Shown here piece after piece: positions 44,611-56,018 of a stretch of 64,000 nt of DNA; positions within the stretch are counted from its first letter, which is position 1; each line of letters starts with the position of its first letter. Position numbers and translations under genes: made by a program. The DNA comes from Platynereis dumerilii (Eukaryota > Annelida > Polychaeta > Phyllodocida > Nereididae): assembly GCA_026936325.1 (NCBI GenBank), contig JAPTHN010000001.1, positions 137,183,138 to 137,247,137 on the forward strand. The letters run 5' to 3'. The notes under the pieces are model-generated. The model searched no databases. It saw only the letters and a program-made list of their open reading frames with translations, and had not been told where the DNA came from.

Positions 44611-46330
44611 TAGGGTGGTCCAACATCCAATGGAAAATAATAAAAGTGTAAAAATTGGTAATGGTACCCCCTAACTTTTTTCCTTTGACCATGTGGAAAA
44701 CGTGTACAAAATTTCAGCTACATTGGTTAATATTTTGAGGTGGCTCATCAAGGGTGAAGTTTTGTCTCATTTTGCATTAAAACGCCTATCTCTGAATAGC
44801 GAAAATTGTGTAAAATCATATTTTCCTTTCATTTGAGGCCTATTAAGACACTAACCAACTGAGGAACAAGCAACATAGCACGCGTTTGTATATCTGCCAC
44901 TCCACGTTGAAAAAAAAGTGATTTGTCGCTTATATCATTAAAATTGTTTAGCCAATTTATGTGTATTGGGCGAAAATTTGGCAAAACTGGGAAACCAATA
45001 TAGATTTGTTAATAAATATTACAATTTAATGGAATGGTTTTTGTACCATGACTGAGTCATGCCATACTGCTTTCAATAAATTATTATAATGAAAGAGATG
45101 TTGAGAACATCACACTATCAAAACTTCAAAAGTAATGGCAGCCTGCCGTCGGCAGCTTTCTATTACACAGTACAAAGAATCCCTCTGATGTCTAGTGAAT
45201 TATCTCCTCTGATTCGATTCCATACTGTCTTCTCAATTTCTGACCAAGTGCTATGTCCAGGGCTAATTTGACACATGCTACAGATACTTTTTGAAAAGAG
45301 GTGAAGTTAGCAATTCCATCTTTCTCAACAACATGTTCCACATTCAATATACCAGTATGCAAATGACCTATTGAAAATCTTTAGGGGACATCTTGGACGA
45401 ATGACTAAGTTTTATGTGCCAAGTAATTTATGTCCCCCTTTGGTAATCAGAGATACCCTAGAAAAATTAGTTGGTTATGCAAGGATCCCTGCTCAAAAGT
45501 TATTAAGTACTCATAAAATCAAAGTTAGTTCTTTGATAATAAAACACAGCACGTAAAGTCATCTTTCCTGAACAGGTATCCCTGGAAAAGATAAACTGCC
45601 TCAAACATTGTATTGTTACACGCTGACTATAGCAGGGGAAAAAATTCTGTTGGATTATAAGAACCCCTTTCACAACTGATTGGTCTTACTAATTTAAGGT
45701 GTCAAACAACTTAAATTGTATTGGGTGAACTAATAATATAAATGTTCACATCTGAAGCTTCCGGGAGTATGAAACTTCCAAGACTGGCGTATCTGAGGAA
45801 AGGGGCTATTTATAACAATTACCAACCAAGAGGATGGGATTTACATTGTTTATCATATTGGACTATAATAATTTATTGAAAGTAGAATGGCATGACTCAG
45901 ACATGGTCCAAAAACCTTTCCATTAAATTTTAATATTTATTGATAAATCTATATCGATGTCCCAATTTTACCAAATTCTCGCCCAATACAAATCAATTGA
46001 CATAGCAATTTTAATGATATAAGTGACAAATCACTTTTTTTTTAAACATGGAGAGGAAGATATACAAACATGTGTTATGTCGCTTTTTCCTCAGTTGTTT
46101 AGTGCCTCAATAGGCCTCAAATGAAAGGACAATATGATTTTACACAATTTTCACCATTCTGATAAAGGCGTTTTAATGCAAAATGAGACAAAACTTCACC
46201 CTTGATGAGCCACCTCTAAATATTAATCAATTTGGCTGAAATTTTGCACACGTCTTCCACATGGTCAAAGGAAAAAAGTTAGGGGGTACCATCAATGAAA
46301 TTAAGACATATATTTTTTTGGACCACCCTA
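44611..46330. mobile_element. 1720-bp transposon with ~470-bp terminal inverted repeats
   Basis: The ends are TAGGGTGGTCC and GGACCACCCTA. The inverted arms run 44611-45088 and 45862-46330. A perfect 8-bp duplication GTGGGCTT flanks it at 44603-44610 and 46331-46338. Arms match over most of their length, for example CTTCACCCTTGATGAGCCAC on the right. The ~770-bp interior has short frames (45089-45271, 45371-45556) without a known domain. An 8-bp TSD points to hAT- or P-like transposition. It may be a deletion derivative. Confidence 0.85.
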
Positions 46331-46338
46331 GTGGGCTT

Positions 46339-47225
46339 ACACTTGATGAATCCCGGGTTTGGTGCCAGGTTTGGCGGTGTCAACTGGCCGCAACACCTGG
46401 TCGTATGGCTGCCGTAGCCTCTCAGAAATTGAGAAAAATTCAAACTATGAGAAACCATCAGAAAATATACACCCATAAGAAACCATAAATACGTAAGTCC
46501 AGAAATCAGACTCAGCTGATTATCTTACATACATGTTCAAAATGAAAGATGAACCATATAATTCCACAGAAAATTGATTCTTGAACTTATATGGCATTCT
46601 CCAGCTCACTGGAAAACTTTAATGTACATGACCTATATGTTCTATTTGTGCACAAATCTATAGATCCTAAAGAAAGTGCTAAATGCTACCAGGCCAATAA
46701 GTCTATAGGTCTGCAGGATTGAAATATCAGGCTTTTTGTGTGTGTGCACAAATCATGTATATTCCAAGTTACACCCATGAATGACTTGCTGATCCAAGGA
46801 TATTAATTCAGCATTCTAAACAGCTAGGCCTAAAATACTATAGTTTGCTTAATTGTACCTGGTCTGTGAACTCTTTTAATATATGCATGCAGTGGGGCAC
46901 AAATTAAATAGGACAATATAGGGCACATACTGAGTCCATACTGAGGCCATGCATATATGAAAAGCCATGGGTGAGTAAAGAAATAAACTCAGAAATTATA
47001 GAGAACTTATAAAGCCACTCACACACTAACTGTCAAAGCAAGCACTAAACTGGTAGGCCAAGTCAATATCAGCGTGTTGACTAAATGTGCAAAGAATAAA
47101 GTACTGTTCTGTCAATATTTGTGGAGCTTTGAGGAAAATATTGTATTAATTAACCCAAAATCAATATTTTTTGTATGAGGAGTCATTCATTCTTCTAACT
47201 TTGTAATTTGATGGCAGACTCTGAT
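46339..47225. other. unassigned stretch
   Basis: No gene or repeat recognised. Confidence 0.4.
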
Positions 47226-47940
47226 TAGAGCTGTTTGCAGATTGACAAAAAAAAAAGAAGATAATTTTCTTATTGCAAACTGGCTTTGCCACATCATTGA
47301 CACTTTTATGTTGGTGTCCTAATCTTCTTATTTGATTAAGTATCTTAAGTCATTTAATTAGTTTGTTTATGGTCACCTATTCTGCTAGATATGATAAGCT
47401 TTGAATCAATTGATTGACCATGGCATGACTGATATGACACAAACAAATCTTTTCTAAGCTAGTGACATCACACAACCAAGTTCAAGTTTATGTTGAAAAT
47501 GTTTGGACTGCATATCTGCAAACGGCTATGAAATGTTCTCAGATAAATCATTACTTGGAATTTGTAGATGCTGCACAATCTCAGCAAATTCAGTCAATTC
47601 AAAGTATTTGCTATTTTCGGTCATGTTTCACCAAACCCAAATATAATATGTCGTCTGAAATGTCAGAAGAGAGATTAGCACTCCATAGATCTATCTGGGC
47701 ATCTGCCATGTCAGAGGAAAGCGGTCAGCACTCCATATCAGTCATGCCATGGTCAATCAATTGATTCAAAGCTTATCATATCTAGCAGAATAGGTGATCA
47801 TAAACAAACTAATTAAATGACTTAAGATACTTAATCAAATAAGAAGATTAGGACACCAACATAAAACTGTCAATGATGTGGCAAAGCCAACTTTTTGCTG
47901 AAGCAGTACATTGAAAATAAACCAATTAGTTTTTCGGTAC
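47226..47940. mobile_element. foldback element with ~180-bp arms
   Basis: 47255-47440 and 47745-47935 are inverted (CTTATTTGATTAAGTATCTT against AAGATACTTAATCAAATAAG). The ~300-bp centre has no recognised gene. Related to 28800-29095. Confidence 0.8.
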
Positions 47941-49883
47941 GTATATGCCTGGCCTACTATGGTTCTTTCCATTCAGAGCACCACCATTTTTTCCCAATGT
48001 CTAATCATTATATCAGCGATTTTTGTCACTCCAAAAAATAGGTTTTAAATCTAACATTGTCACTCTAATTGTTTTCTTTGATCAATTGATGATTCGTTTC
48101 TTTGAAACATTGACTAAACCTGAGAGACCCACGCAGAGTTTCAGGGATGATATGATTGGCCAAATTACATGAAAGATTTTGTAATTAGGAAGCTTTGAAG
48201 TTCGCATTCAAATGGACAAGGTGTACCTTCTCTGCACACTATGTCCATACTTAACATTTTTTAAGAGATTGTGCTCTCTATGCATTCACAAGAGGCAATA
48301 GCAGTGAGCTGCAAGAGGCAGAGAACTCTGTCAGAATTTACATGCAGCAACTGACAGGAACTGCCCCTGTAGTGGAACCCTAGGAGTGGAACAACTTCCC
48401 TGAAAGTAGAAAGTTTGAAACTGACACATTAAAGCCTCTATTGTTACATGGCATAATTTGTTTTACAATATCATTAGTTTATCACCTGAAGCAGAGGCCC
48501 AGAGTTTGGAGTATAAACATGAAAGAACTGAATTTACTAATGCATGACCATGAATTCTGCCAGTCTCTTCACAGTTAGCGTTGTTCAGCAACAAACGGAC
48601 TGGGGTCAGTCTGAGACCTACCTAATCATGAAACTTTACACTGTCAACATTCTATACATAGAAACGTGATTTTTTTTTTTTAAATTTGAAGCCAACAGCG
48701 AGATATTGCATTATGCAATATGTTTTGTCAGCTTCATTTCACAGATAGGGTGGGTTGCAACAAATTTACTGTTCACTCGCTCATCAGCTGATTAATTTCA
48801 TGGTGTAGGTGACACAAACCAGGAGTATCATAAATTCAGATAAGGAACTTGATTCTCATGCACGATATATACCTGAGATCAATATATAAATATCATATTT
48901 GGGATCACAATGATTATCTTAGTTTCTCAGTTTTTAAATGATATATGTCGGTGCATGGCTTCGCCATAATTATATTTGCCAAGTCGGATACATGATAGAA
49001 TGAGCTGACCTACGGCTTCTCTCTGTCATTGCAATATTAAATTTTGATATTGTTTGTTATGTTTATCTCAAACATGGACAGCATATGCTTGATATTTGTA
49101 AACAGATCTATTGGATTTGAGCATCACACTAAAATATACATTTGCTAGATTAATAAATATCACTTTCAGATCATAAAGTTACATATGCGCTGCACTAACT
49201 TTAAAAGTATTTCTTGTATAAACTTTGAATATTGCGAATATATTTTTGTCTAAGAAAACTGATTTTGTAAATTTATGTCTTGTACATCAGTGGAAATTAA
49301 TAGTGCTTCCAGGTCACAATAAGCAAAATAAGAACTCACAAATGAACTCGCGTCAAAACGTGACTTTGCTGCTGGGCTCAACAAACATAAGATAACATTC
49401 AGTTGTATTTTTAAATTGAAGCTTACTCAAACTGAGCTCTCATTCATAAAAGTTGTCGTAGGCGGACTTGTTTGAAAAAGTGAAGATTCTAACTTGTTCG
49501 ACCTGAGAACTTTTAGCTTTTTTAAGTTTTTAAACATTTTTCTTTAATATTTTTCCAAGCACCGAAGAATAAGTCACATTTTTCATCAACACTGCCTTAT
49601 TGTATTTCTTCTGTGTGTATTTATTTATGACGTCTTGTCTTACATTAAAGTAACCAAGGTTGAATCGTGTGTCACTTAAACCTGACTTTCCTTAAAGTTT
49701 AAAAAAAATCGATTTCATAGTAAAGTTATAATGATGCTTTAGAGCAATTTTAATGGTACAAATGCCGTCAGCTGTTGAGGCTGTTCTATTCATGTCGCAA
49801 TGTCTTCGTGGATTTTGACCGAGTAAAATTTTATTCTTCAACAACAATACTGAAAAACTTTCCCCTTTATAGCCCGCCATATA

Positions 49884-50304
49884 CAGTGCCGCCTGTAAGT
49901 TAGTGAAATAGGTGATATTTTGTAATTGCGGTGATGCTTAACATTCTCCACCAAACTGTTTGTAGAGGCATGAATTATCATCCGATCAGAGGAAAACATT
50001 TTGGGTTATAAAGACCGACATTTGAGGCATGTGGGATAACGATGGCTGCCAATTTTCTGTGCTGTACTCGGAGTTAGGTATGGGTCAAGGTCTTTGATAA
50101 GTAAGTGAACCATCCCTCCCATTGAAATAACATTGGGCTTGTGTTTCACTTACTTATCAAAGACTCAAATATCGGTCTTTATGACCCAATAGGTCTTCCT
50201 GTAATCGGATGAGAATTCATGCTTACAGGCAGTTTGGTGGAGGATGTTTAGCATTGCAGCAATGGAAAAATATCACCAGTTTCAATAACTTACAGGCGCC
50301 ACTG
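49884..50304. mobile_element. CAGTGCCGCCTGTAAGTTA MITE
   Basis: The ends CAGTGCCGCCTGTAAGTTA and TAACTTACAGGCGCCACTG are inverted, with inner paired segments (TCTTTGATAAGTAAGTGAA mirrored). TATA flanks both sides, so a TA target is likely. A variant of this terminus begins near 61801. Confidence 0.85.
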
Positions 50305-50309
50305 TATAG

Positions 50310-50540
50310 TTGCAATCTATTACACCCAACCCATCATACTATATATCCCCAAACCTTCCTGAGATTTTTTCCACTTTCCGGAAACCAAGAAAACAATCTC
50401 ACTCCAATGCAACCTGCCACCACGAGTGGATTCGAACCAGCTACCTGTGAGTAGCCGTAAGTGGATGTATCATGTAATGCTTTCCTCTTGAAAGCCCACA
50501 AGTCAAGTGCTTAGGAGCAACCTGATATTTTTCACAAATT
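50310..50540 (-). mobile_element. tRNA-Lys-like SINE, decayed copy
   Basis: It shares CTGCCACCACGAG, GCTACCTGTGAGTAGCC and AAGTGCTTAGGAGCAACCT with 11815-12140. The head is weaker. Confidence 0.65.
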
Positions 50541-51326
50541 GATGGTCCCTTGGGTCAGTGTCTCTGATTGACAAGTGAAATGTCCCATAAATGGGCAATT
50601 TTTTCGGTATTACTGCATTATGGTACATACATAAGCATGCTATAAATATTTGTGATAACAATTTTTTCAGTTCAATTCCATTATGATAGATGCATAAACA
50701 ATAAACATGCTATTGTTGAAAGTTGGAGTGAATCTGAACTGTAGGTCACTTTTCGACAACAAATGAAACTTGTGGCAGATGGAACCTTATGGATTTTGTT
50801 CAAGGGGAAAGGTCAGACTAGCAGAATTCATGGTCATGCATGAGTTAATTTTCCAGTACTTTCATTTTTAAACTCCCAGCTTTGGGCCTCTGTTTCAGGT
50901 ATCAATACTAATGATATTCTAAAACGAATTATACCATGTGACAACAGAGGCTTTAATATGTCAGCTCAAACATTCAGGGCAGTTGTTCCACCACAGGGGC
51001 AGTTGCATGTGTGCAGCATGTCAGTTGCTGCATGTGAATTCTGGCAGAGTTCACTGCATGTGGAAGCTCACTGCTGTTGCCTCTTGTGCATCGATGTATA
51101 GAGAGTACAATATTTCAATAAATGTTAGGTATGAACTCTGTGGGCAGAATAGAGAAAGGTAGTGGATATGTTTTGGTTGTTGAATAATTGATATGCAAGC
51201 AAAGCCAACCAATTATTAATTAGCTAATTTTATGAAACCCGATTTCTTGACCGAATAATCGAAAACTGATTGTGACTTCATACTGAACTGTCTGTTCACA
51301 ATAAACTGCAGAAAATAATGAGCGTC

Positions 51327-51388
51327 TGAGTAATCGAGTTATACAAACATGATACATATGTATCATGTTTTTATAACTCGATTACTCA
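51327..51388. repeat. 62-bp near-perfect palindrome
   Basis: TGAGTAATCGAGTTATA and its complement flank ACATGATACATATGTATCAT, with almost no loop. Able to extrude as a cruciform. Confidence 0.9.
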
Positions 51389-52684
51389 ACAAGCGCGTGG
51401 GTGTGTGACGTGCAATGTTTCTCTTTTTCAACCGAATTGGCATGATCTTGCAGTAGCCTATCATGTGATCTCAAATTTTAATACTATAGGCGTATCACAG
51501 ACTAGATACTATTTATTTGATACATTGACTTGCACATTTGTATAATTGCTTGTATTTGAATCAAATAGTCTGCCACTCAGTTCAGAGCTGTTTATGTACA
51601 CCCAAATAACACTTCCTAACACCTATCTAAACATCAGAAAAACACTAATGTACACTTTTTGTTTAACCATGAATACATAATGTCAAATGTTACATACTGA
51701 AAACCACGAATCAAGTGTTGTCTATTTACCATACATGCTCTTTCAATGTACATGCAGTGACTTAAGGGGTTCCATTTTACTTGTTTTTCTTTCTAATGTA
51801 ATGCCTTTTTGTGTTTAGTATATGGCGCCTGTCTACAGGTGGACCGCTGTTACATTGCCACTTCTTTTTCCAGCCTTTGCAGATCAGAACATATGCTGTT
51901 ATTTGTTGCCACCTAGTGACTAGTGTGCTATTCCGCAAGCTCCTGCGAGCGGTCCACATCATTTCCGTCTGAGGAACTCACAAAATTTTGTCTGGAAGAA
52001 ACCGGGGTTGTTTCTGAGTGTGCTGATGGCCTTGTCTACTTCCTGAGAGAATGTCATTGCCGAGTCTGACTCTCGTATACATCAATGTTGAATAGAAATT
52101 TTGTGAATGTGCAATGAAATTGGGTTTATTTCTTGGGACAGCAATGCTGTAGCATACAAAATCAACTTTTGTGTCAGGTGGCAGCAGCATAATGTAGGTA
52201 TGTTGCAAAAAATTTTAAGTCTGGAATTTCACATTGAAACTATTTTTATGTGACAGACACTTCAATAAAAGAAAAGTAGCCACCAGAACCACCTTAATAT
52301 GTCAATTATTAAAGAAGTTACAAGCATTTTTATAGTCCAAAAATGAAGTAATAATTTGCTATGTTTTAGCATTGTAATTACAAAAAGTCTGTGATCAACG
52401 ACTGTGATCTTCATAACTCTGTTGAAAATGAAGATAAATGAATGAAACTTTCAACAGATGGTTATCAAATTCAGTGTCTTTTGTAGACTAACCAATAACT
52501 TTATTTACTATAGCTGAACCTGACTTTTAATGGCAACCAACAAACACACGGTGAAGTATACCACTTATTTAAACATTAAATCCCATTCCAAAGTTCTGAG
52601 GTAAATCCAATTAACGTGAACCAAAATCTAACACAATGCAAAGCATCTACAGTCCATTTACGACATCTATTGCCAGTGAAAACA
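51389..52684. other. unassigned stretch
   Basis: No gene or repeat recognised. Confidence 0.4.
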
Positions 52685-52752
52685 AGGATGGATGACTGGG
52701 GCTTTATGTCGCATATTTATGCATTTGTTAGGCTCATTGGGACAGAAGAAAG
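52685..52752 (-). mobile_element. SINE 3' fragment
   Basis: The complement carries GCATAAATA...GACATAAAGCCCC and CATCCATCC, matching the 3' part of the SINE at 8718. Confidence 0.6.
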
Positions 52753-55094
52753 TAACAAGGTAGCAGTAAATTAATAAGTCTACTGATATTAAATCAGTTG
52801 CTTCACATAAAGAGGGTCAGCTTTTCAGCCTGGCCACCAAGGTAAATTTTTAACCAAATGAGAATGACTTTGGAAATTTAGGACTCATATAACTTTTCCC
52901 CTATCCATACAATTTCCTTCAAATTTTGCAGTAACGAAGGTAAAAGTGTAACTTAAATGGCCATATACCTCTAATCAATGGCCAGAGCTCACGAAAAAAG
53001 CTGTAGCAAGTTGATTTACACTGTCATTTTTAAATGGCTGGAAAAGACAAACAACTGAACAAAGTTTAAATATTTAAAAACTAGGCTGTCAAGGATGATC
53101 CCAATGACATTCGCTGTTAAAATCATCAAGCTATGTTGAGTACAGACATAGCCAGAGCTATTTTTGTGAAGGATGTTTTCAAACGCACAGATTTTTGCCA
53201 GCACATTGCAGGCTGAAATTTTTCTGGGTCATTGCAGCAGATTGCAACATACCTAGCCTCAGCATACAGTTCTCATTTTCACTAGACTGATATGGCGCTG
53301 TTCATCATGAACCTTGACTTGTTTTGAAGTTACAGTCGATGAATGACGAGTACTCACATTAGCTGGTGGAAGACATCACTGACCTCACAACAGGCGCTAT
53401 CCATTGCATTGGAATGAACTGTAAATTTGTCACTGAGTATATAGTCCAGCGGCTAAACGACAATTTTTGGTCATTTTGTGCACTTTTTGTTACAAGCGTG
53501 AAACTTTGCACAATGTTTCTCTAAGGCATAACAAGTGTTTTTGGATATGGAGCCATTTTCAAATATGGCCATATTCAATATGGCAGCTGTTTCAATATGA
53601 CTACTTAAAAACTTAGCAAACCGACGCTGGAAATTTCCGTTTGTTTATATATATATTGATTCCTATCATTCTGCTGCAAGAGTAGCTCAACATTAATGTT
53701 TGACCCACCAAATTAAAGCTTACATTCTCTACTTTCATTCGATACCACATTTTAGTGTTCTTGAAGTTTTGTTACTGTGTTAAAATGTTTTGAATGGGAT
53801 CAACTTTGTTACCACAAACATCGACATATAATTCCACAAAATCATTAAGTAAAGTTTACCACAACCTGTGTATATACACCAAATTTACCAAAGTAGTAAT
53901 ATACTGTAAAGTATATGAAACAAGGGATCATTTGATATCAAAATTGTCCATCTAGGTTCAGTAGAAGTCAAGTTATAAGGCTTAGCGTCGAGCCGGTAAA
54001 ATCAGATTTTTTTTTCGTTGTACTCATGACATTACATGTACTATACTGTCATTATTTTATCAAAGGTGACAAAATCATAAAGCAGCAAAATTTGAAACAT
54101 GACTATATGCCTTAAAGCTAAAGAACATGAACAATTAAGGGATATGCTTAAAAAAATCTATTTAGTACTAGTCGTGAAAATAGGTACAATCATAACTTGT
54201 AACCAGAAACACAACCGAACATGAGTCAATTATTTGGGGTTATCATGTATTTGTCTGCTAGTAGTAGATGATGTACCAAAAAAGACAAAGGCCTTTGCAA
54301 TGATAGTCCCATTCAGTTTCAATTCTGTGCACTTCAGTGCAACCTTAATCACTTGCATTAGCAACAACAGCTTTTTTTTGCTACCACAAGGCACAAACTC
54401 GATACATGTGGATAAAGCATCTTCCCCCATTGTCCAAATAATGGGCTTGCTTTCACTTACAACACCAGTGTCCAGCATCAGGATTATCAGGAAGTAATGA
54501 ACACTTCTCCACTGTATGTGCAGCTTGATAAGCAGCTCAATGAACGTTCTAAGTCAAAGCAGTTGAAAGCACCAAGATTTGGGGGAATGGACTTGATGTA
54601 TCCATTTTTTTGTCATACAACAGGACTGAAGCACTGCAAAATTTCAGTGTCAGATGTTGTCTTTTGGACATTCCAGAAGGTGGAAATGATGCAGTGCAAA
54701 TCTCAAATGCAATCCATAATTAATTCATCTGCTTGAAGAATTGTTAATGTGGACACTGACAACATAACTACAACTGTGTCAATCATGACAGTGAACTTTA
54801 TACAGCTTCATTTGTTTGCATTAAAATTGTGCAAAAATAGTCTGGTACATATGCTTCTACATGTGTTGCCATTTTGACTTCCTATATTCTAGGCTTTTAG
54901 CACATGTATGTCAAGTAACATAGAATATTTGAGCCTTTTGTTTTAACCACATTCTTGTGGTAGATAGTAGAGATATCATCTCCCAGTAAGTCTTACAGTT
55001 CTGTTTTTATTTGCTTAAATTTACAGGAACCCATTGTATTTTTTGTACAGGAGTTTCAGGTGGAACTCTATGACAGTCACCTTGCTCTCTCATT

Positions 55095-55385
55095 TCACGT
55101 ATAGAAGACTTCAAACACGATGTCCAAGTGAAGACTAAGTTGGCCAATGCTCTTTCCAGACAAGGCAAAAACATACTTCTTCGGTAGTCCTGACAATTTG
55201 CAGGTTCTTAGTGGCAGTATAATATTATGGAAAATTGCTGCTCCATCAATAGTCAGTGCATCAACACTTGGCATATCTGCTTGTATTTGAGTCTTAAATG
55301 CATGGAATGATTTGAAATTTAAGATAAATATGAAGATTACCAATATAATAGAGTGCATGCGGATAAGATTCATTTTCATTGGCAA
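55095..55385 (-). pseudogene. best-preserved nuclease-like fragment of the TIR element
   Basis: A 96-residue frame includes PSVDALTIDGAAIFHN and, ~45 residues later, LHLDIVFEVF. In the family as I recall it, these are DVxxIDGAAIV and RVDVVWDVY, two acidic blocks of a PIN/FEN-like fold, followed by TxREKRG. The Met at the start is incidental. Family recognition is from memory and not from a search. Confidence 0.55.
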
Positions 55386-55688
55386 AAATATGTATATTCC
55401 TCAGATTGTCTTCCGATGTAGTTGAGCAAATTGATAATGGTCTTGCCTGAGCACACTAATTTGGAAAGCAGATTGATGACAGGGAATTGACAGTAATTAC
55501 AGTTTGTTGGGTATGATGGTTTCATTCAGTTACTTGGTCAGGGATCCAATCTGCTGCATGTTGTTCAGTTCTTCAGTAGTGATAATGCTAGAAGTCCAAA
55601 GACTATTTTAGCATTATATATTTGCCATAGTGTACAAATTCAGGGTATTGAGCTGGTCTTCTTGACTCAATTGACTGGATGTTTTCTG

Positions 55689-56018
55689 TTATTGCAGGAT
55701 TAAAGTTTTTTGTTTTTCTTGGAAATACAACCTGATCCTGGGTATGCTCAAGAAAGGGTTGCCGAACAAGCAGATTTGGTTACGAAGGGCTAATACATCT
55801 TTCAGGAATGCAGACTGGATGAGGATTGTTCGTATGGTGCAGTTTTGCTGCTTGACCACTTTATCATAATTGCTCAAGGGATGATTCAAAATCTTGAAAA
55901 GCATGGGCTGTACCTCACAACAGCCAACTGGCCATGTATGTATAAATTGTATATATCCAAATATGCAGGGTTTTGCCGATAACCCAAACATGTTTCTTAT
56001 TTTGTTCTTGGGCACCAT
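55689..56018 (-). pseudogene. central fragment of the same gene
   Basis: A 109-residue frame with LNHPLSNYDKVVKQQNCTIR, then QSAFLKDVLALRN and GNPFL. The last two match a conserved stretch just upstream of the DGAA motif in family members. Orientation and order agree with the fragment at 55095-55385. Confidence 0.5.

Larger units (their letters stand above)
48220..51165. mobile_element. ~2.95-kb inverted-repeat structure
   Basis: The arms 48220-48610 and 50805-51165 are diverged inverted copies (ATGACCATGAATTCTG against CAGAATTCATGGTCAT; ACATGCAGCAACTGACA against TGTCAGTTGCTGCATGT). The ~2.2-kb interior holds a MITE (49884) and a SINE (50310), both later insertions. No transposase was read. 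It may be an old DNA transposon or two inverted repeat copies. Confidence 0.65.

Noticed and set aside
47462-47764. 100-residue frame
   Set aside because: It runs through the arm and centre of a foldback element and has no recognisable domain.
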